Below, one piece after another: positions 50,101 to 63,720 of a stretch of DNA of 64,000 nt. The position numbers and the translations under genes are program-made. This stretch comes from Breviolum minutum Mf 1.05b.01 (lineage: Eukaryota; Sar; Dinophyceae; Suessiales; Symbiodiniaceae): positions 155,209 to 219,208 of the forward strand of contig DF239212.1 of NCBI GenBank assembly GCA_000507305.1. The letters run 5' to 3'. Each line of letters begins with the position of its first letter. Within the stretch, counting starts at the first letter, position 1. The notes under the pieces were generated by a model. That model was not told the origin of the DNA. It worked only from the letters and a program-made list of their open reading frames with translations, and did no database searches.

Positions 50101-53100
50101 TTAACCCCCACATATATGGCTTTTATAATCCCTAAAATGAAGGTTGTGGGTTCCCACGGCCTCAATACGGCTCTGCAATTCAGCCTTGAAGCGCTGTTGA
50201 GTTTGCCTCAAACATCGCGACAAACATTTGACACTTTGGAAGGATTCCACTATACAAAGGGACTTTTTGTAAAATGATTTTGGAGATATCCAATTGGAAG
50301 GATCATCTTTTGAAAGGATCATTCTTTACTCCCAATCAAAAAAAGTCATTGACACAACAACCGACGGTTTTTTCGAGCTTCGCCAAGCTCGCCATGTTGG
50401 CCAAGTGGCTCAAGGGCTTGCTGAAATTCGGTGATATCGTTTTGCAAATATTCCTGCAAGAATTGCGTGTTTGGCACTTTTGTTTGTTGATCCTTTGACT
50501 CTCTAAAAACACTCGACCTTGTCATGGAATGCATCAATAAATCAAGGCCGTTTTCTGTGGATGTGATCTTATGTATTGAATACGTGTGTAAGAAAACAAC
50601 GACTTCAAAAAACAGTATTCAGATTCTATAGTTATCTATACTCTACAGTCCATACGATACCGGAAAGCCAGATGATAAGAGCTTGAACTCTGGAAAGATG
50701 TTGCCAATTTCTCTTCCCCGCAGCATTCCAATGGGGATCTCTCCTGAGCCTTTGTGGTTTGTTGTGCTTCACGTTCAACACTCTCCTTAGCTCTAACGAA
50801 AACTGCCTACTTAATGTGTGGTCACTGAACAGCATTGAGGTCCTGGAAATAAGATTGATCAAATGAAATATATGTTCGAATTGTTAGATTGCAATTCAAA
50901 GGAAGTACAGTACTTTCCTTAAGGTGTGCACTTCCAACACTTGATGCCACGTTTTCTCTGTCAGAACACTGCGACTTGCATCCTGCACTTCAGGATTCTG
51001 TCCAGCAATCCCATCCACTGTTGACTTCAAAAAACCCTGGGAAAACCTATTGCATTTGGGAATTTAGCCATGTTTTTTTTCTTGAGCATCAGCCACTAAA
51101 TACAGCCAAGGTATCCGTCCGAAGCCGCAACTGACCAATCTCTTCCTTCGAAGTAGCAGTGTCTTTCTTCCTCAACCGAAACGATCCAGGACATTCATAT
51201 TGAAATAGATCGAGGAAAAACCACTGTCAAAAAACAATATGTTCAACTATAAAAAAACAGTAAGTACCAAATTATGGAACAAACCAACGTAGCAAATTGT
51301 ATACATATCCTGTCACAAATAAGCAGGGAAATGTTACTATCGTAACCAGCTGTGGCATGATGGTCCCGGGTGCTTTTTTTTGGCCGAGGTGCAGCTCAGT
51401 CAACGAGAGAAGTTGCTCGGCCAACTGATGTGATAGAGTTCGTTGCTCTCCCAAAAGTGCCTTGGGTGAGTCTGAGCCCTACAGTGATACTGTTGATGGA
51501 AGACTGAGCTGACTGGTGATACCGATACCCGGACTTTTGATCTGGATTACCTGTTGAATATTATCAGTTTACTTCCTGATACTGTGATAATACTGTTGAC
51601 GGAAGAAAGCCTGCTAACCAGTTGATATGGAGAATCTACCATTATTTATGCGGTTTTATACATGTCAACTGGTGCAGGATTTCTTCCATCTATATGTTAT
51701 ACTTGGCTCCAATGCTACAAGTTCAAGAACAAACAAATTGTCAGGTGCTATTATGATGAAGACTTGATATCGACATCGATAAAACCTTATGTACTGTTCC
51801 TGAGGCAACAACAGTACAATCAACTGTCGATCACAATTAGGAAAAAACAAATCGTTTTCACCATATCCAACCTGTGAAAATAACCACATTACTTTCAATG
51901 AACTTCCCAATTTAACATCCAAAACCTTGTACAGTAACTGTCACGTCACATCGACGCCCCTCCCCATGGTGTTTTCCCCGGGTGGTCGCTCCTCCTTGTT
52001 GGATTGTAAGACTTTTTGTTGAGTCTCAAGGCTAATAGCCTTAGACTCGAAGCCTTGGTCGATGTTGGTATTGGGACTTCAATGATCCTGTTGTTTTTTT
52101 TTCTTTTTGCAACCGATGTATATAAATGTTCCATGACATATTTGCCTTGAAATACTGCCTTTTTTTAATCATTTCACAGTGCAGATGTTTTTGCTAAAGA
52201 TGTAGCCAAACACATGTTTGCACACAAAAAACATCTGCACCGTTTTTTTGATTCACACCATCTTTTGAGCACATCCAATGGTTCACGAAGCAACCGTAGT
52301 AGTGGTTTTGGTGGTTCGGTTTGGTTCCCAATCCGAGTGGCTGCTGCACTTGTGATTCAGCTCTGCCAAATGGGGTTGGAGCTCTGACAACGGTTCCAAG
52401 CTGCAAATACGAGTATCAAAGGCCTGGGAGGGGACAGGGCACCTGAGAGTATTATATATCTGATGGGCTATCTGATAGTATAGTATGCTTAGGGATAAAG
52501 TGTCATCTTAATAACCGAATCTTGAAGGATCTGGTTTTTTTCAATATGGAAGAAGGATTGATGATATCCAAACATTATCAACTATAGATTTTAAACATTA
52601 TTTCATTAAGTGTTTTTTTCTTTGCCGGGTGATGATGATTGTACATCATTGTAAGTGGTCAAATATGTTCATGTGTTTTCATATTATCATCACACTATAC
52701 AGTATATGGTAATTATTATCGCTTCCAAAGTTTTTTTTCTGCCCTTAAAAATAAAATGCAACCAACCAACATACGGGGAATTAAAAAACAAAAAAATGCC
52801 ATGGTACGGTGAGGCGATATTCAAAGTTGGCCAAGCGTGCGATGGAGGACTCCACATGATCGTTGGCTTTCTTGCAAGTTGCCTTGGTTTTGTGGGACCC
52901 AACTTCGTTGATGGAAGAAATCCTGCACCCACTTGATAAGTCGTTTTATATAACCAGTATTTACAGGGTTTTATACATCCCCAGGTGGTTGTTTAGGAGT
53001 TCAAGCATCAACAGTATCATCCATATGACTGGTGGATCTACCCACATGGATGGTTAGTTTTTTATGGTAAATTGATATATATATATATATAAATACCATA

Positions 53101-56100
53101 CACAGATGCAATGGGTATGAATAAATCATACTACCCCCAACCCAAAAAANAATCATATACCCCCCCCAAAAAAAATCGAAACCCTTGGACATCCAAAATT
53201 GAATCTGCAAAACAATTTTAACCAAATTCCACCCGGGTTTTGGATGGAAAAAAGCCAAGGTACCTCCATCTTCAGAACGCTCTGCTGTGTATCACCACGA
53301 TGTTCTTCCAAGGTCTCAGACAAAGCGCTGAAACGTTGGAGTCGTTCATCGCATCTCTCCATCCAACCCTGAATCCTGCACTGAAAAACTTGGCGAATTT
53401 AATCAGGAACAAAAACAGCTGTAGAAGGTTGAATCATACAGAATATGCTGTATAGTACATGGTGTATATAAGAACATATATATATATAGATATACTGTAT
53501 ACCCCAAGATCCCCCCCAAACAAAAAGCAAAGGTGAATGTCCACGCCCGTGTCTACAGAAAGCATTGACCCTCCATCCGTTCATGTCCCCAAAGTAAGAA
53601 TCCTTCTTAATCTGAGGATGCGATGTTATGCAACTAGATGGCTACCTACTACATCAGATAATACCATACTTTGGATCTACCCCCCACCTAGCAACAGTCC
53701 CCATTTAATTTGAAGTGGGGAATCCCTACAAACCTTCATTTGCCGCCGGTACTGGGTTGGGGGATAGATCCAAAGCATACTGCATTTGTCACGAGTCCGT
53801 GGCTTCAAATTTCACCATTTCATGTCGTGAAACCCGTCCTTTCAATGGCCGGTTCCGATTTCTCAGTGCTGGCGCTGAGCTTGGAAACTTCGGACTGGGG
53901 CGTTTTATGCGCGAACGGATGGCGAAATGAAAACATGGATTCTGGACACATTAAAAAAAACAACACCTTAATTAATGATACCATCGTGCGTAATATGTAT
54001 ATATATGTGTAAATATATATATATATGTCAAAATTATCCACTGTATATTGTGCACGTGTATGCCATTTCAAAAAGCATTACACATGATACTATGGATATG
54101 CAAACAATGTAAATCATCATATCAGAAAAAATAAATCATACAAATATTTATTAATCATCATGTATATACATATATACACATACATAAAGCACTAAATCTG
54201 CTACTCAATTACCTAGTTGAACTGCATCACATGAGCACCCTAGTGTCTACACCTGGTGCCCTGCCTCGATACGAGTAAAGCGCGACTGTGAAGCTTCAGT
54301 GGTGGATTTCATATCCGATGACAGCACGGCCACGGTTTTCAAGTTGTCTTGGAGCCTGTCCAAACAGAAACCAGAGACAAGGTATTTTTTCCTGGATTAC
54401 CCTTCCTCCCATAATCATGGTTCAGTGAAAAATGGGTGTATCTGCAATAATGGGCTACCTTTCAAAAACTGCCCTTTTCCACTTCCATGACTATGGGAGA
54501 AAAAGTAGGTACACTTGGTACATCTGTCAAGACTATTTGACTATTAATAAGTTCGGTGCTGTTTCTAGAGCAGGGACATTTTGATGATAACGGAAATCAG
54601 CGAGCCACATAACAGGTATCAATATGGCCTTCGACACCAAAAGCAGCCTTGAGACAAGCTTTCTAAATACTTCATCAAAATCGTTTCCCACATGCTTCCA
54701 AGCAATTCTGGAAGCACTTTTCATTCTGGTGAACAGCTTTCTCTTCCAATCTCCAACACCCAAGGAAAGCTGTAGCAACTTCAAAATCCAATCAACACCT
54801 TGGCATCTGTGATTCGATCGTCGCAACACGAGGCCTAGGCAAAAAAAACAAAAAATCCAGCCGCTGCAAATCTGGTCACCTGGTAACATGGTTTCATATG
54901 ATTGACTCCTGGCTATTATAATGTTTCAATCATTTAATTTGTGGAAACAAATCTCAAATCTCAGATGACAACTATACGTAGTATACTCAAATCTTTACTA
55001 CCCTCGTGTCGTTCAAAAAATCACACTCTCAACATGAAATCAAACAGTACTATGAAATCACCGGATCATAAAAATGACATAATACATGATAAATTCGTAT
55101 ACAACATATTTTGTATGTATATATATAAATACCGATCTATATATAGCAAATCATATAATAATCTCAAAATCATTACACCATTCACCAACAAAAACATTTC
55201 TCTTGGGTGACCCCAACTCCAATTGCAAAATACTGGCATCGACTCCACGAAGCCTGAAGTTGGCACATGATCAACGAACGAACAAAAACTTCTTTGTTAT
55301 ATGAAACGGAAACAACATCTTTTTAGATTCTAAATATAGATACGAGTGTGTACCGACATATACAATAATATATATATATATATCTGTGTACATGTATATA
55401 TATATACTGTATGTACAGTAAGATGTTTGAAAAAACATGTATGGGTAAATTTGAGTGAATCTAGGATACACTTTCTAAAATCATGGCGAACATGTTGGGC
55501 AAATAAAATATATGGTAAGATCGTATGAATATATATATATATGTGTCAACGTAATGCTCCCATCAGCAAGGTTTGAAACATCCGCCATTAGGATCCATTC
55601 ATCCAGTTTCCCCCCATCTCGCAGCCTCGTTCCCATCTCTTGCAACAAATCTTTCACTGTCTCCTGCATGAATAAAATGCATGGCAAACACCTGCAAAGT
55701 CAATTTTTGTTTACCTTCAGCCTTCAGTCATATAATCTTTCCACAGTTATACCAGTTATACCCCCTTTTTCTCAAGATAGATTTCAACAAAAACCTTCCA
55801 CAAAAAAACACAAACGAATCTACTTCTTCCAACGTAACATCTCATCCCACCGTCGGCCTCCAAGCTGGTGATTCTAGGGTCCAGCTTGGCGATGGAAGTT
55901 TCCATCCGCTGACTTTTTTGCCTCGCACTTGTTGAATGGTGGAGATGGTGGAGACGACTGGAACGTTGAATGATTGCTCTTAAAAACAAAAAAAGATGCA
56001 AGGAAACACAAAAAAGTGTACCAAAAAATAAGCATATGCCATAGTAGCATACAGAAACCAATATATACAAAGCTGATATCCAAATTCACTGTACGCATAA

Positions 56101-59100
56101 CGGGACCCAGTCCTAGATACTCTCAATTCAAAACAGAGAGAGATCTAGGGGTGATGCCATCCCTTTCACAGAAATCTCGTAGTGCATCTGAAAGTGCAAA
56201 CGTTTAAGTAAGGCAACTCACATCTTTCGCTGAAACAACTACCTATATACAGTGCGGAGCCAAGATACGCAATGCTGTCTACCGCGTTGCTTTCCACCTG
56301 CGGTGAAGATCTTGGGATCAGAATTTTGGATGAGCCACCACTGCTGAAAAATCACGGTCAAATTTGATTATCTTCCCAAATGCCTTAAAACCATTATTCT
56401 AATATCATTCTGATATCATGAACGTTTTTCAAGTCCGGGTTTCCTACCTAAAATTTAGGGAGGGGTCAACAAATTTGAGACCTACCATCGCGTATCATCA
56501 CTTGATGTGACATTCCCAACCACAACGCAAGCCAAGCATTGGCTAGACATGGCTGGATCAATCATGTAGAGCTAGGTCTTCTTTATCATGTCTCAAAAAC
56601 CACATATCTTTTGCAGCTGCCAAACTCCCCAAACTGTGCTCAACAACAATATGTCCCATCATCTTCCAAAAAACATAGCACACAGTTTTGGTTTAGTCCA
56701 CCTCCCATCATCTTCCACAAAACAAGGAACATTTGTACAGGGGTCGTTAAATTACCAACCCAAGCAACACACTACAAAAATCGTGAAATCCCAAACTAAA
56801 AATTACCATCCACCCCCCCATCTCCCGAATCAAATAAAACATGTGACATTCCCCATGTAAAATGACCACCGCAAAAATGTAACGTCCCCAAACTGTTGGT
56901 ATTCCCAATACTGTTGGTAATTTATATAATAACCCCCCCCAAAAGTAAACAAACAACCCCAAACAAGCTGAATTAAGCAATTGCGCCTCTCCGATGCTCT
57001 TTGCTTGTTTGTTTAGTTCCGCTTGTGCATTACCGCAGCTCTGCATTAACTGATCATGAAGTTCCTGCACTTTCGTCAGCTCCTGGTTTTTTGAGGTGTC
57101 TTGTCTTAGACGGTGTTTTTATTGGGGGGGTTCTTTTAGACAATGGAAAGGGGAACTATTTTCTTACTGATAATAATAATACTAATAATAATAATACTAC
57201 TAATAATAATAATGATAATGATAATATAAAACAATATGTACTGTGTATTTATATAATATATATATAAATTATAAATATATATATATATATGTATATGTAT
57301 AAGAAAGATAAATAAACATAATCCTCTGTGATTTGCAAGTCTTTCTGAACAATTGTATTTCGGGGTTGATGCATTTTTTAACGGTCGTCTTTGGAGCCAT
57401 ATCCATCTGTGATGAGTCCATCATTAGCTGCACATGTTTCTCTGGGCAAAGGATTGCTAGCAAGCTCAGCTCAGGCAATATACAACCTTACAAAGCTAGT
57501 TGCTGGTTTCAACCCATTTGAAAAATATTAGTCAAAATGGAAATCTTCCCCAAATAGGGATGAAAATAAAAAGTCTTTGAAACCACCACCCAGTTACAAA
57601 GTCTTTCAATTGGACTGCACAATAACCTTCCCAGATTTTTTGTCTCTTTTAAAGGACCCCGTTGAAACGACATCAGTCTTCAAAACCTAAGCCTGCATGA
57701 ACTTGACTTTCTTGCAACATCTTGATACTTGTTTGAAAGCCCCTCACTGATGACATCCTCTTGACATCTCTTACAAATGTTAATGCCGCTTGACATAAAT
57801 GCTACCTGACCGTCACACCTCCGGTTGGCGATTACTTCAGGTTAACATCAAGCGGCACAACAGAACCGCAGAAAACACGAGGATCATTTGTTGGTTGGCG
57901 CCTTTTGCAAGTCACTTTGATGTTGCTCAAAACGACGATGTTTATCCTTGGTGTGTTGAATCAAAGGAAGCACCCCAAACCGGACATCCATGGGTCCCCC
58001 TATCCGTCTTGTGAAACCGTGGAAGGATATGTTTCTAGTTTCTATCATCCTCACCTTTGGTCAACAAGGTCGAGAACACAATGAACAGCTGCGAAGATAT
58101 TGGCAAACTGAGTATCCAGAATCTGCTGAAGTTCTTTCTTCACCTGAAATCATGGAAAATTTCAAAAAATGACACGCTTGCGGACTGATGCTCAACGATT
58201 GCTCTTTTACATTTGCAAATCTCATCCGAGAATGAGACGTTTAATCTACTGGCAACAGGAAACATCATGCTGCCATGATTAGCATGTTGTAAAGACCAGC
58301 CTCTCGTCCGTGTTGCCCCAAAGAGGTATCTTGCTTCCCTAGCTGCTCGGTGATTTCCTCCAGGGACAAGGGTTTGTGGTGGTAATCAAATTGGCAGAAT
58401 ATTCTGATGTTTTTCTAATTTTTGAATTGTTGCATTTGCTTCAGTACTTGCTTTTCTCAGAAAAACAACAGCTGGAGTGAAAACAATCATGGTGGATATG
58501 AAAGCATAACGATTGCATTGATCAACTACACTCCAGGGAACTAAGGTTGAGATGTTTGTTGGCCTGTCCAAATCCTAAGGTGACTCTCATTGCTATTTGT
58601 ATCTTTGTAGCGGGGAGGATCACCGATCATCTTTTGACCCCAAAAAGGATCTCCTAGGATTCCAAGGTACTACTTCCACCAACATGAGGGGAAGCAACTT
58701 TCCAACTTTCATGAGTTCTCCACCTTTACAGCAGCGCCTGCAAGTGCTCTTCGTTCAACTGCAAGCGACGCTCAAAGTCCTCTCGACGCTTCTCACTGCC
58801 CACCTTGAGGTTCCAGGAGTCAGTTGGGCGATGCGCAGGGTTTTTTAGCCCGGAAACTCGAGGTCTTCAACTAAAAAGGTAGGCATTCCATGCCATTTAT
58901 TTCTAGGATTCTGGAGGCTTCCTGTCTTGCTTTTGAGCTAATTTATACCCAAAGATTTGTTACATCACTGAAACGAATCATTCCATGAAGGAAAATCAAC
59001 CATATCTGGCGATCCCAAGTCAACCAATGATTCACTTCCGCCTGTAGCAAGGTACTCCTTGGTGAAAAAGGCCACTGCGAGTTCCGGGGAAAGGCGTGAA

Positions 59101-62100
59101 GTTCCGGGTTGGGTTTCAGAGGGGTCGAAAAAAGTGGTGCAAGTGATGTGCAGTCAGGAATCTACTGATTAGCTCCTGAGGAACATTTAACTCATTGGCT
59201 TCAATCCAAAGTCACTAGGAACATGGAAAAATATAACTTTGATTCAATTGATTCACTGATTGATATGGCTATACATGTATATCTATACATACTTCTGTTT
59301 ACGAGACAATATGATTCATACAAACAATAAACTTACGTAGATTTAATTTGGTGACCAACAAAAAGAGATCCAAATTCGAAGGCATTTCCCCATGTGTTCC
59401 AAGTTCCAAGTGGCAAGTTGGCAACTTTTTACAGCCCCAGGGCAACTTTGCAGACACACTAAACACAAACAAAACAAATTAGCTCACAGCTCCAAAGCAC
59501 TCTTCCCAAAATGAAATGCTTAAACTCTTAAACATTCAATTTTCACTTGTTGCTACTTGTTCTGTTGGGTTTGCCATTTGCAAGCCAAGGTTCTTGTTGG
59601 AGTCTTCTAAATGCTCCATGCGTTTGGCAACATCTTCCAACCTCTTCCCTTGAAGCTCCAAACGTTCCAAGCATCTTACTTCAAGCATGTCCTGTTTCGG
59701 TGGCAGTCCCCTTTCAAGGTGAATTTTACATAACCAACCTGAAACTAACGTATTTGTTGGAAATATAATATTGAGAGTCAAAACCTCACAGTGAAGGTCC
59801 ACAAAAATGGAAAAGAAAACTCATCTTCTGAAGCAACCAAATGAGAGGATTTTCTTTAGGTTCTTTCAACTCACCTCTTGAAGAGACTCATTTCCAACAT
59901 GTGAAACATCTTGTAGGTTACCCATGTTACCCGGCTAGCCAATTTCCTGTCCTTTTGACTCTCAAATTCAGATTTCAACTCCAGCTGTTGTCGTTGCAGC
60001 TGCTGGGAAGCTTCAGTACTCTTCGCTAACCTGCAGGTGGGTAATATTAAAAGCCAAACTCCAGCAACTTGCCAGCACTCAACAAGAAACCTAAAAGAAT
60101 GTTCATGTTTTTGTCTTCAAGAAACCGCGGCTGATGTTTCCATGAAAAAAAAGGAACATGAACAACAAAAAGATACAAAAAGGTACTTTTGCAAACAACC
60201 TGATCAACCTAGTCGATCAACTGCCTTGCATCATGTTCTTGTAACATCTTCAGCATCGGCTGCGCTTCCTATTCCCCCGACTTGAATCACCAAACTTTGC
60301 ACGGTGGCATTTTTTGCCCATGACTTCTGCATCTGAAAAAATACATCCAAGGTAGCAACAACAGCAGGGGAAAGACGTCCTTCATTGTTTCCTCTACTTG
60401 ACGCTGCCTGCAAGAGGGTAGCCAAGGAGTCTCTTTGCATGCACTCAACTGCGATGCACTGGAAGACATCTTGAAAAGACATTCATGAGAATGAGATGCA
60501 AAAACATCTCAAGTTTATACAAAATGTATCCACCTATCGTGTCAAACTTAATTTGATCGTCATCCAACGTTGCAAGTGACATTTTGTGAACATTTCTAAA
60601 TTTCTAAACATAGGATTTCCAGAGCCACAAGCCTGGAATCTTGCTCCTGAAACATCCTCCTCTGCTCCTGCAGGATCTGGGTATTGAGGTACTTGTATTG
60701 ATGGATTCAACCAGTACTGATCCTATATAGAGCTCTTTTAGTCTTAAAAGTGTTCCCAATCATCGAGCATTGTTCCATCATTTCCGAATGTCTATTACCA
60801 TTCAACTAGATACTCAACCAGCATGACAAAGGTGACACTCATCAAACCGTCCTCCATCTTCAAAGACAACTCTGTAAGATTCATGCCTTGAGGAGACCTG
60901 AAGATGCTGTGAGGTGGCAAAGTTTGCTTGAATTGCGACCTGTAAGATGATGTAAATATGTAAGATGTGACAGTTATTCTAATATTCATTTATGTATCCA
61001 CCCTTAGGAGTTTTTTCGTACTTTTATGGCACTCAGCTGCTTTGAGAATCAATTTCATTGCTGATTTTCTGGGCTACAAAAAGGCATTCAAAGGCAAAGA
61101 GGAGATGTTCAAAACTCCCCATGGACCTCTGAGAAGCAAACATATCTTCCCCCCAGAACCTGAATCCTGCACCCCCTTTTCTCTTCAAGCGCAACTCCAC
61201 GCACCCCTGGGTGCAAATTCTGAGGTCGTAAATTCAGGCTTCTCCACTTTCACCCGTCTCAGCTACATCCATTTGTATGAAGAGAGGGCTCGAACACATC
61301 AACTGGCTGAGCCGTTCTTGCAGTTCACCTTCTTTTGTTTCCACCTAACAGGGTGGATGTTGCCAACATGTGAATATACGAATATATGTGTATATATTTA
61401 TATGTATGTATATGGATATGTATGGTAACACAAAGCTAGAGGACATGCATCATTCTGGACAGGAAACAAAGTATAGCAATTCAACACATGGTGAGCACAA
61501 TTCCATACTGGAACAACTCAGGATGTGCAAACTTCGACACGTGATTGCTGACAATAACATGGCCAAGCATAATCAAAAAGATGTAGCCACAACAATAACA
61601 ACTTTTCAAACATGTACCGTCGACGTAGCTTCATATATAACTCCTGTAAACTTTTGAGCTTTTCACACTATGGATCCTTGCAACTTCCTCACAACACCAC
61701 ACAAAAAAACAACATCTGGGCAAAGAAATTGAAAGCCATGACAATATCATGAAAACTCCATCCGATTTTCCTGCAGCAAATTGATCCAAATTGCATGATT
61801 CTCCCCATTTCCCCTTGGTTTGTGTCCATTTGGTTTTGTTATTACCCCCCCCCCCCTTGTCCCTAGCTGCCTTGAGCCGTTGTAAATAGAAGAGAGCAAA
61901 GCTTGCCATTTGCACCACAAGGGAATCAAACCCTTGACCTTGCAACGGTCAAACTTCAATACATGAAACAGCCATGGAGACATGTACCCTTCAGTGACCG
62001 GATCCTTTTTAAAGGGATTTTAGAGGGGTTTATATTGAAATCATAGGGCAACCCCAAAAAAAACAAACAAATAGTACCCATTAGGAGCTTCCAAAAATAT

Positions 62101-63720
62101 ATAAACAATACCAAATAATACCACGTCCACTGTTTGTCACCGCTTTTCGAGACCAAAGGGCATAGAGCAGCGGCCGAATGAAGAGAATTGCCACCATCTT
62201 GAGTTTTTGATGCTTTCCATGCATGCTGCAGTTCCTGAAAGTCGTGGTTAGTCACATTGGATTGAAACTCTGTGATGCGGATCTCACATCAATGACTTCC
62301 CACACCTTTCAGATATCATGACCTTTCCATGGCTACAATCCATCAATGATCTCAATCTACAAATGTATCACCAACAAAAGTACCAGTAACATCTAAAAGG
62401 GAAGAAGTCCACTTCCAGCATTTGACAAAAAAAAAGCCGAAATGAAAAATCCAGCGTCACTTCGGGCATCTTCCAAAGCTCCACACAAACGCTCCAAAGG
62501 ATCGAAACCTGAGCAAATGGGATTGAGATGGAAACATCGCCCACATGTTGTTGGAGACATCCCTTCCATCACTGAAAGGAGCAATTCATGACTCATGACG
62601 ACTGGTACGGGTAGATCCAAGTCAAAAATCGATAAGAAACCGAGAAAGCGATAGAAAAACGAAACCCGCTCGAGTATAGACACATCTAATCAAGTTGTCG
62701 GACTGATAAACTCATTATTCTTAGAATCCTACTCTTCAGATCTGAGGCGTTCGAAGGATTTTTCACTTCACTTGGATACAGCAATTCTGCGCTGTAAGCA
62801 GTGCCCCTTGAAAGTTTGGAGATTCCCAATGTCACAGGTCATGAAGCTAAGAAGGCTCCGTTCTTGAAGGGATGATCAATCTGTATCATGAAATATCATA
62901 AAATGAAGTCTATAGTTCCAATATCTGAATGTATCTGATTGTAGTTGCATGGTTGGAAATTCACTTGCCACCAGGAAACGATTATCTCCTGCAGATCCAA
63001 AGATGTTCAAACACTCCAGAATGAACTTCAATGATTCCAGAGCCACTGACAATGAAACCCTCACCTTCCTTCAATGAGAAACGACAAGTGCTAGGGCAGG
63101 GTGCAATACAAGGAATAAATGCTAGCATGCAAAAAGGTTAGCAAACAACACGGGCTCTCCTCAATCTTTAGCACAATCTCTCTTTCTCTATCTCTCTACA
63201 AACTATAATAATATATCTTGCATTCATGTACACTGTATCTACAGTGAATATGTATATATGTACTTTGGAAACAACCTACAAGTCTCTCAGGATTAAGTTT
63301 CAAGCGTCTGAAAGCTGGCTCCAGCACGACGCCAAACTTCAGCTTTCAATGGGGTCACGTGTGCCAACGCGCAAGCTTGAAGGAATAAACCATGAATTTG
63401 TTGAGGAAGAAGGTCATATGTCACCTGCTTTTCCTGCAGGTGAAAAATCAATGACAGGAACAAGTATACACCTTTGTACAATGTAATATGTACTCCACAT
63501 GGGTGCAAACATATATATATATATATAACAGTACAGTAAATGTTAGAAGGGCATGATGGAATAAAGGCCAAGCTTCTGCAGAAGCTGTGAAGAACCAGGA
63601 TTCTTGGATGCAGTTTGTAAACATCGACAAGGATGCCATATCAGATAAACAGCTTCGACAACGGCCGGCCAAGGCTGCTTCATCGTCTTCTAAGGCACCC
63701 AGTCTCGCCTCATTTGGCTA
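42270..63720 (-). CDS. Large exon-rich coiled-coil protein gene (partial, probably one gene)
   Basis: At least 25 short minus-strand stretches are rich in E, K, Q, L and A, and are bounded by AG-G acceptors and GT/GC/GA donors. Examples are LGALEDDEAALAGRC (63.7 kb), EQRRMFQEQDSRL (60.6), STEASQQLQRQQLELKSEFE (59947-60030), RLEDVAKRMEHLED (59.6), EKRREDFERRLQLNEEHLQ (58738-58803), HDQLMQSCGNAQAELNKQAK (57.0), RLQDNLKTVAVLSSDMKSTT (54.3), ERCDERLQRFSALSETLEEH (53.3), SHQLAEQLLSLTEL (51.4), EHAMESLKREMAQA (49.5), LLEEALKEQAEQRDDL (48.6), RDLRSAVSDEQKRRQHEQ (46.7), RRVTNLEDCLEDIGSD (46.4) and SSARELESEAVVQQLN (42.8). Two exons have both edges fixed: 66 bp and 84 bp. I recognise no family. A coiled-coil structural or motor-associated protein is likely. 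It could be two genes, and it may run off the right edge. Confidence 0.55.
44828..44913. mobile_element. Family A element, short copy
   Basis: It has a GGTTGCTGGTTGAACC start and a GAGTTGCCACCACCTAG end, with a shortened core. It is followed directly by a family B-like end (TTGATGGTTCAGAGATCCGG). Confidence 0.6.
45243..45362. mobile_element. Family B element, diverged
   Basis: It starts CTGTTGATGGACGAAATCCG and ends TTGATTTCTTCTATCAATTG, with the CACCACCTGGATGT block inside. It belongs to a cluster of elements at 44.8-45.6 kb. Confidence 0.5.
45523..45633. mobile_element. Family C element in the coiled-coil gene region
   Basis: TATATGGGGGTTTCCAAAAA and TTTTTTGGAAACATCCATAT ends surround GGATGGCTATAATGGAAAAC. 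The terminal ATATGG/CCATAT may be part of the repeat or a target duplication. Confidence 0.7.
47096..47166. repeat. CAC tract followed by CAT tract
   Basis: About eight CAC units run into about fifteen CAT units in the coiled-coil gene region. Confidence 0.93.
51488..51697. mobile_element. Two family B elements in tandem
   Basis: A diverged copy at about 51488-51589 (ATACTGTTGATGGAAGACTG) is followed at 51590 by a better copy (TACTGTTGACGGAAGAAAGC to GGATTTCTTCCATC). They share an outer orientation, so one may have landed next to or within the other. Confidence 0.6.
52906..53017. mobile_element. Family B element, copy in the coiled-coil gene
   Basis: The ends are CGTTGATGGAAGAAATCCTG and AAGCATCAACAGTAT. 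The interior has TATTTACAGGGTTTTATACA and CCCAGGTGGTT. Confidence 0.68.
53150..53150. other. Unresolved base (N)
   Basis: A single N lies between A and C homopolymers (CCCAAAAAA before, CCCCCCCC after), probably a sequencing or polishing failure. Confidence 0.99.
57168..57228. repeat. AAT/ACT/GAT trinucleotide repeat
   Basis: TAATAATAATACTAATAAT passes into AATGATAATGATAATAT, and a TA-rich tract follows. Confidence 0.9.
57496..57594. mobile_element. Family A element in the coiled-coil gene region
   Basis: CTAGTTGCTGGTTTCAACCC and TTTGAAACCACCACCCAG ends surround the shared CCCCAAATAGGGATGAAAAT core. It probably lies within an intron. Confidence 0.68.

Noticed and set aside
61890..61950. tRNA-Ala(TGC)-like fold on the minus strand
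   Set aside because: There is a plausible anticodon arm (GTTGCAA loop) and a B-box-like GGGTTTGATTCCC. The two stems leave no variable loop, and no D arm or acceptor stem pairs.
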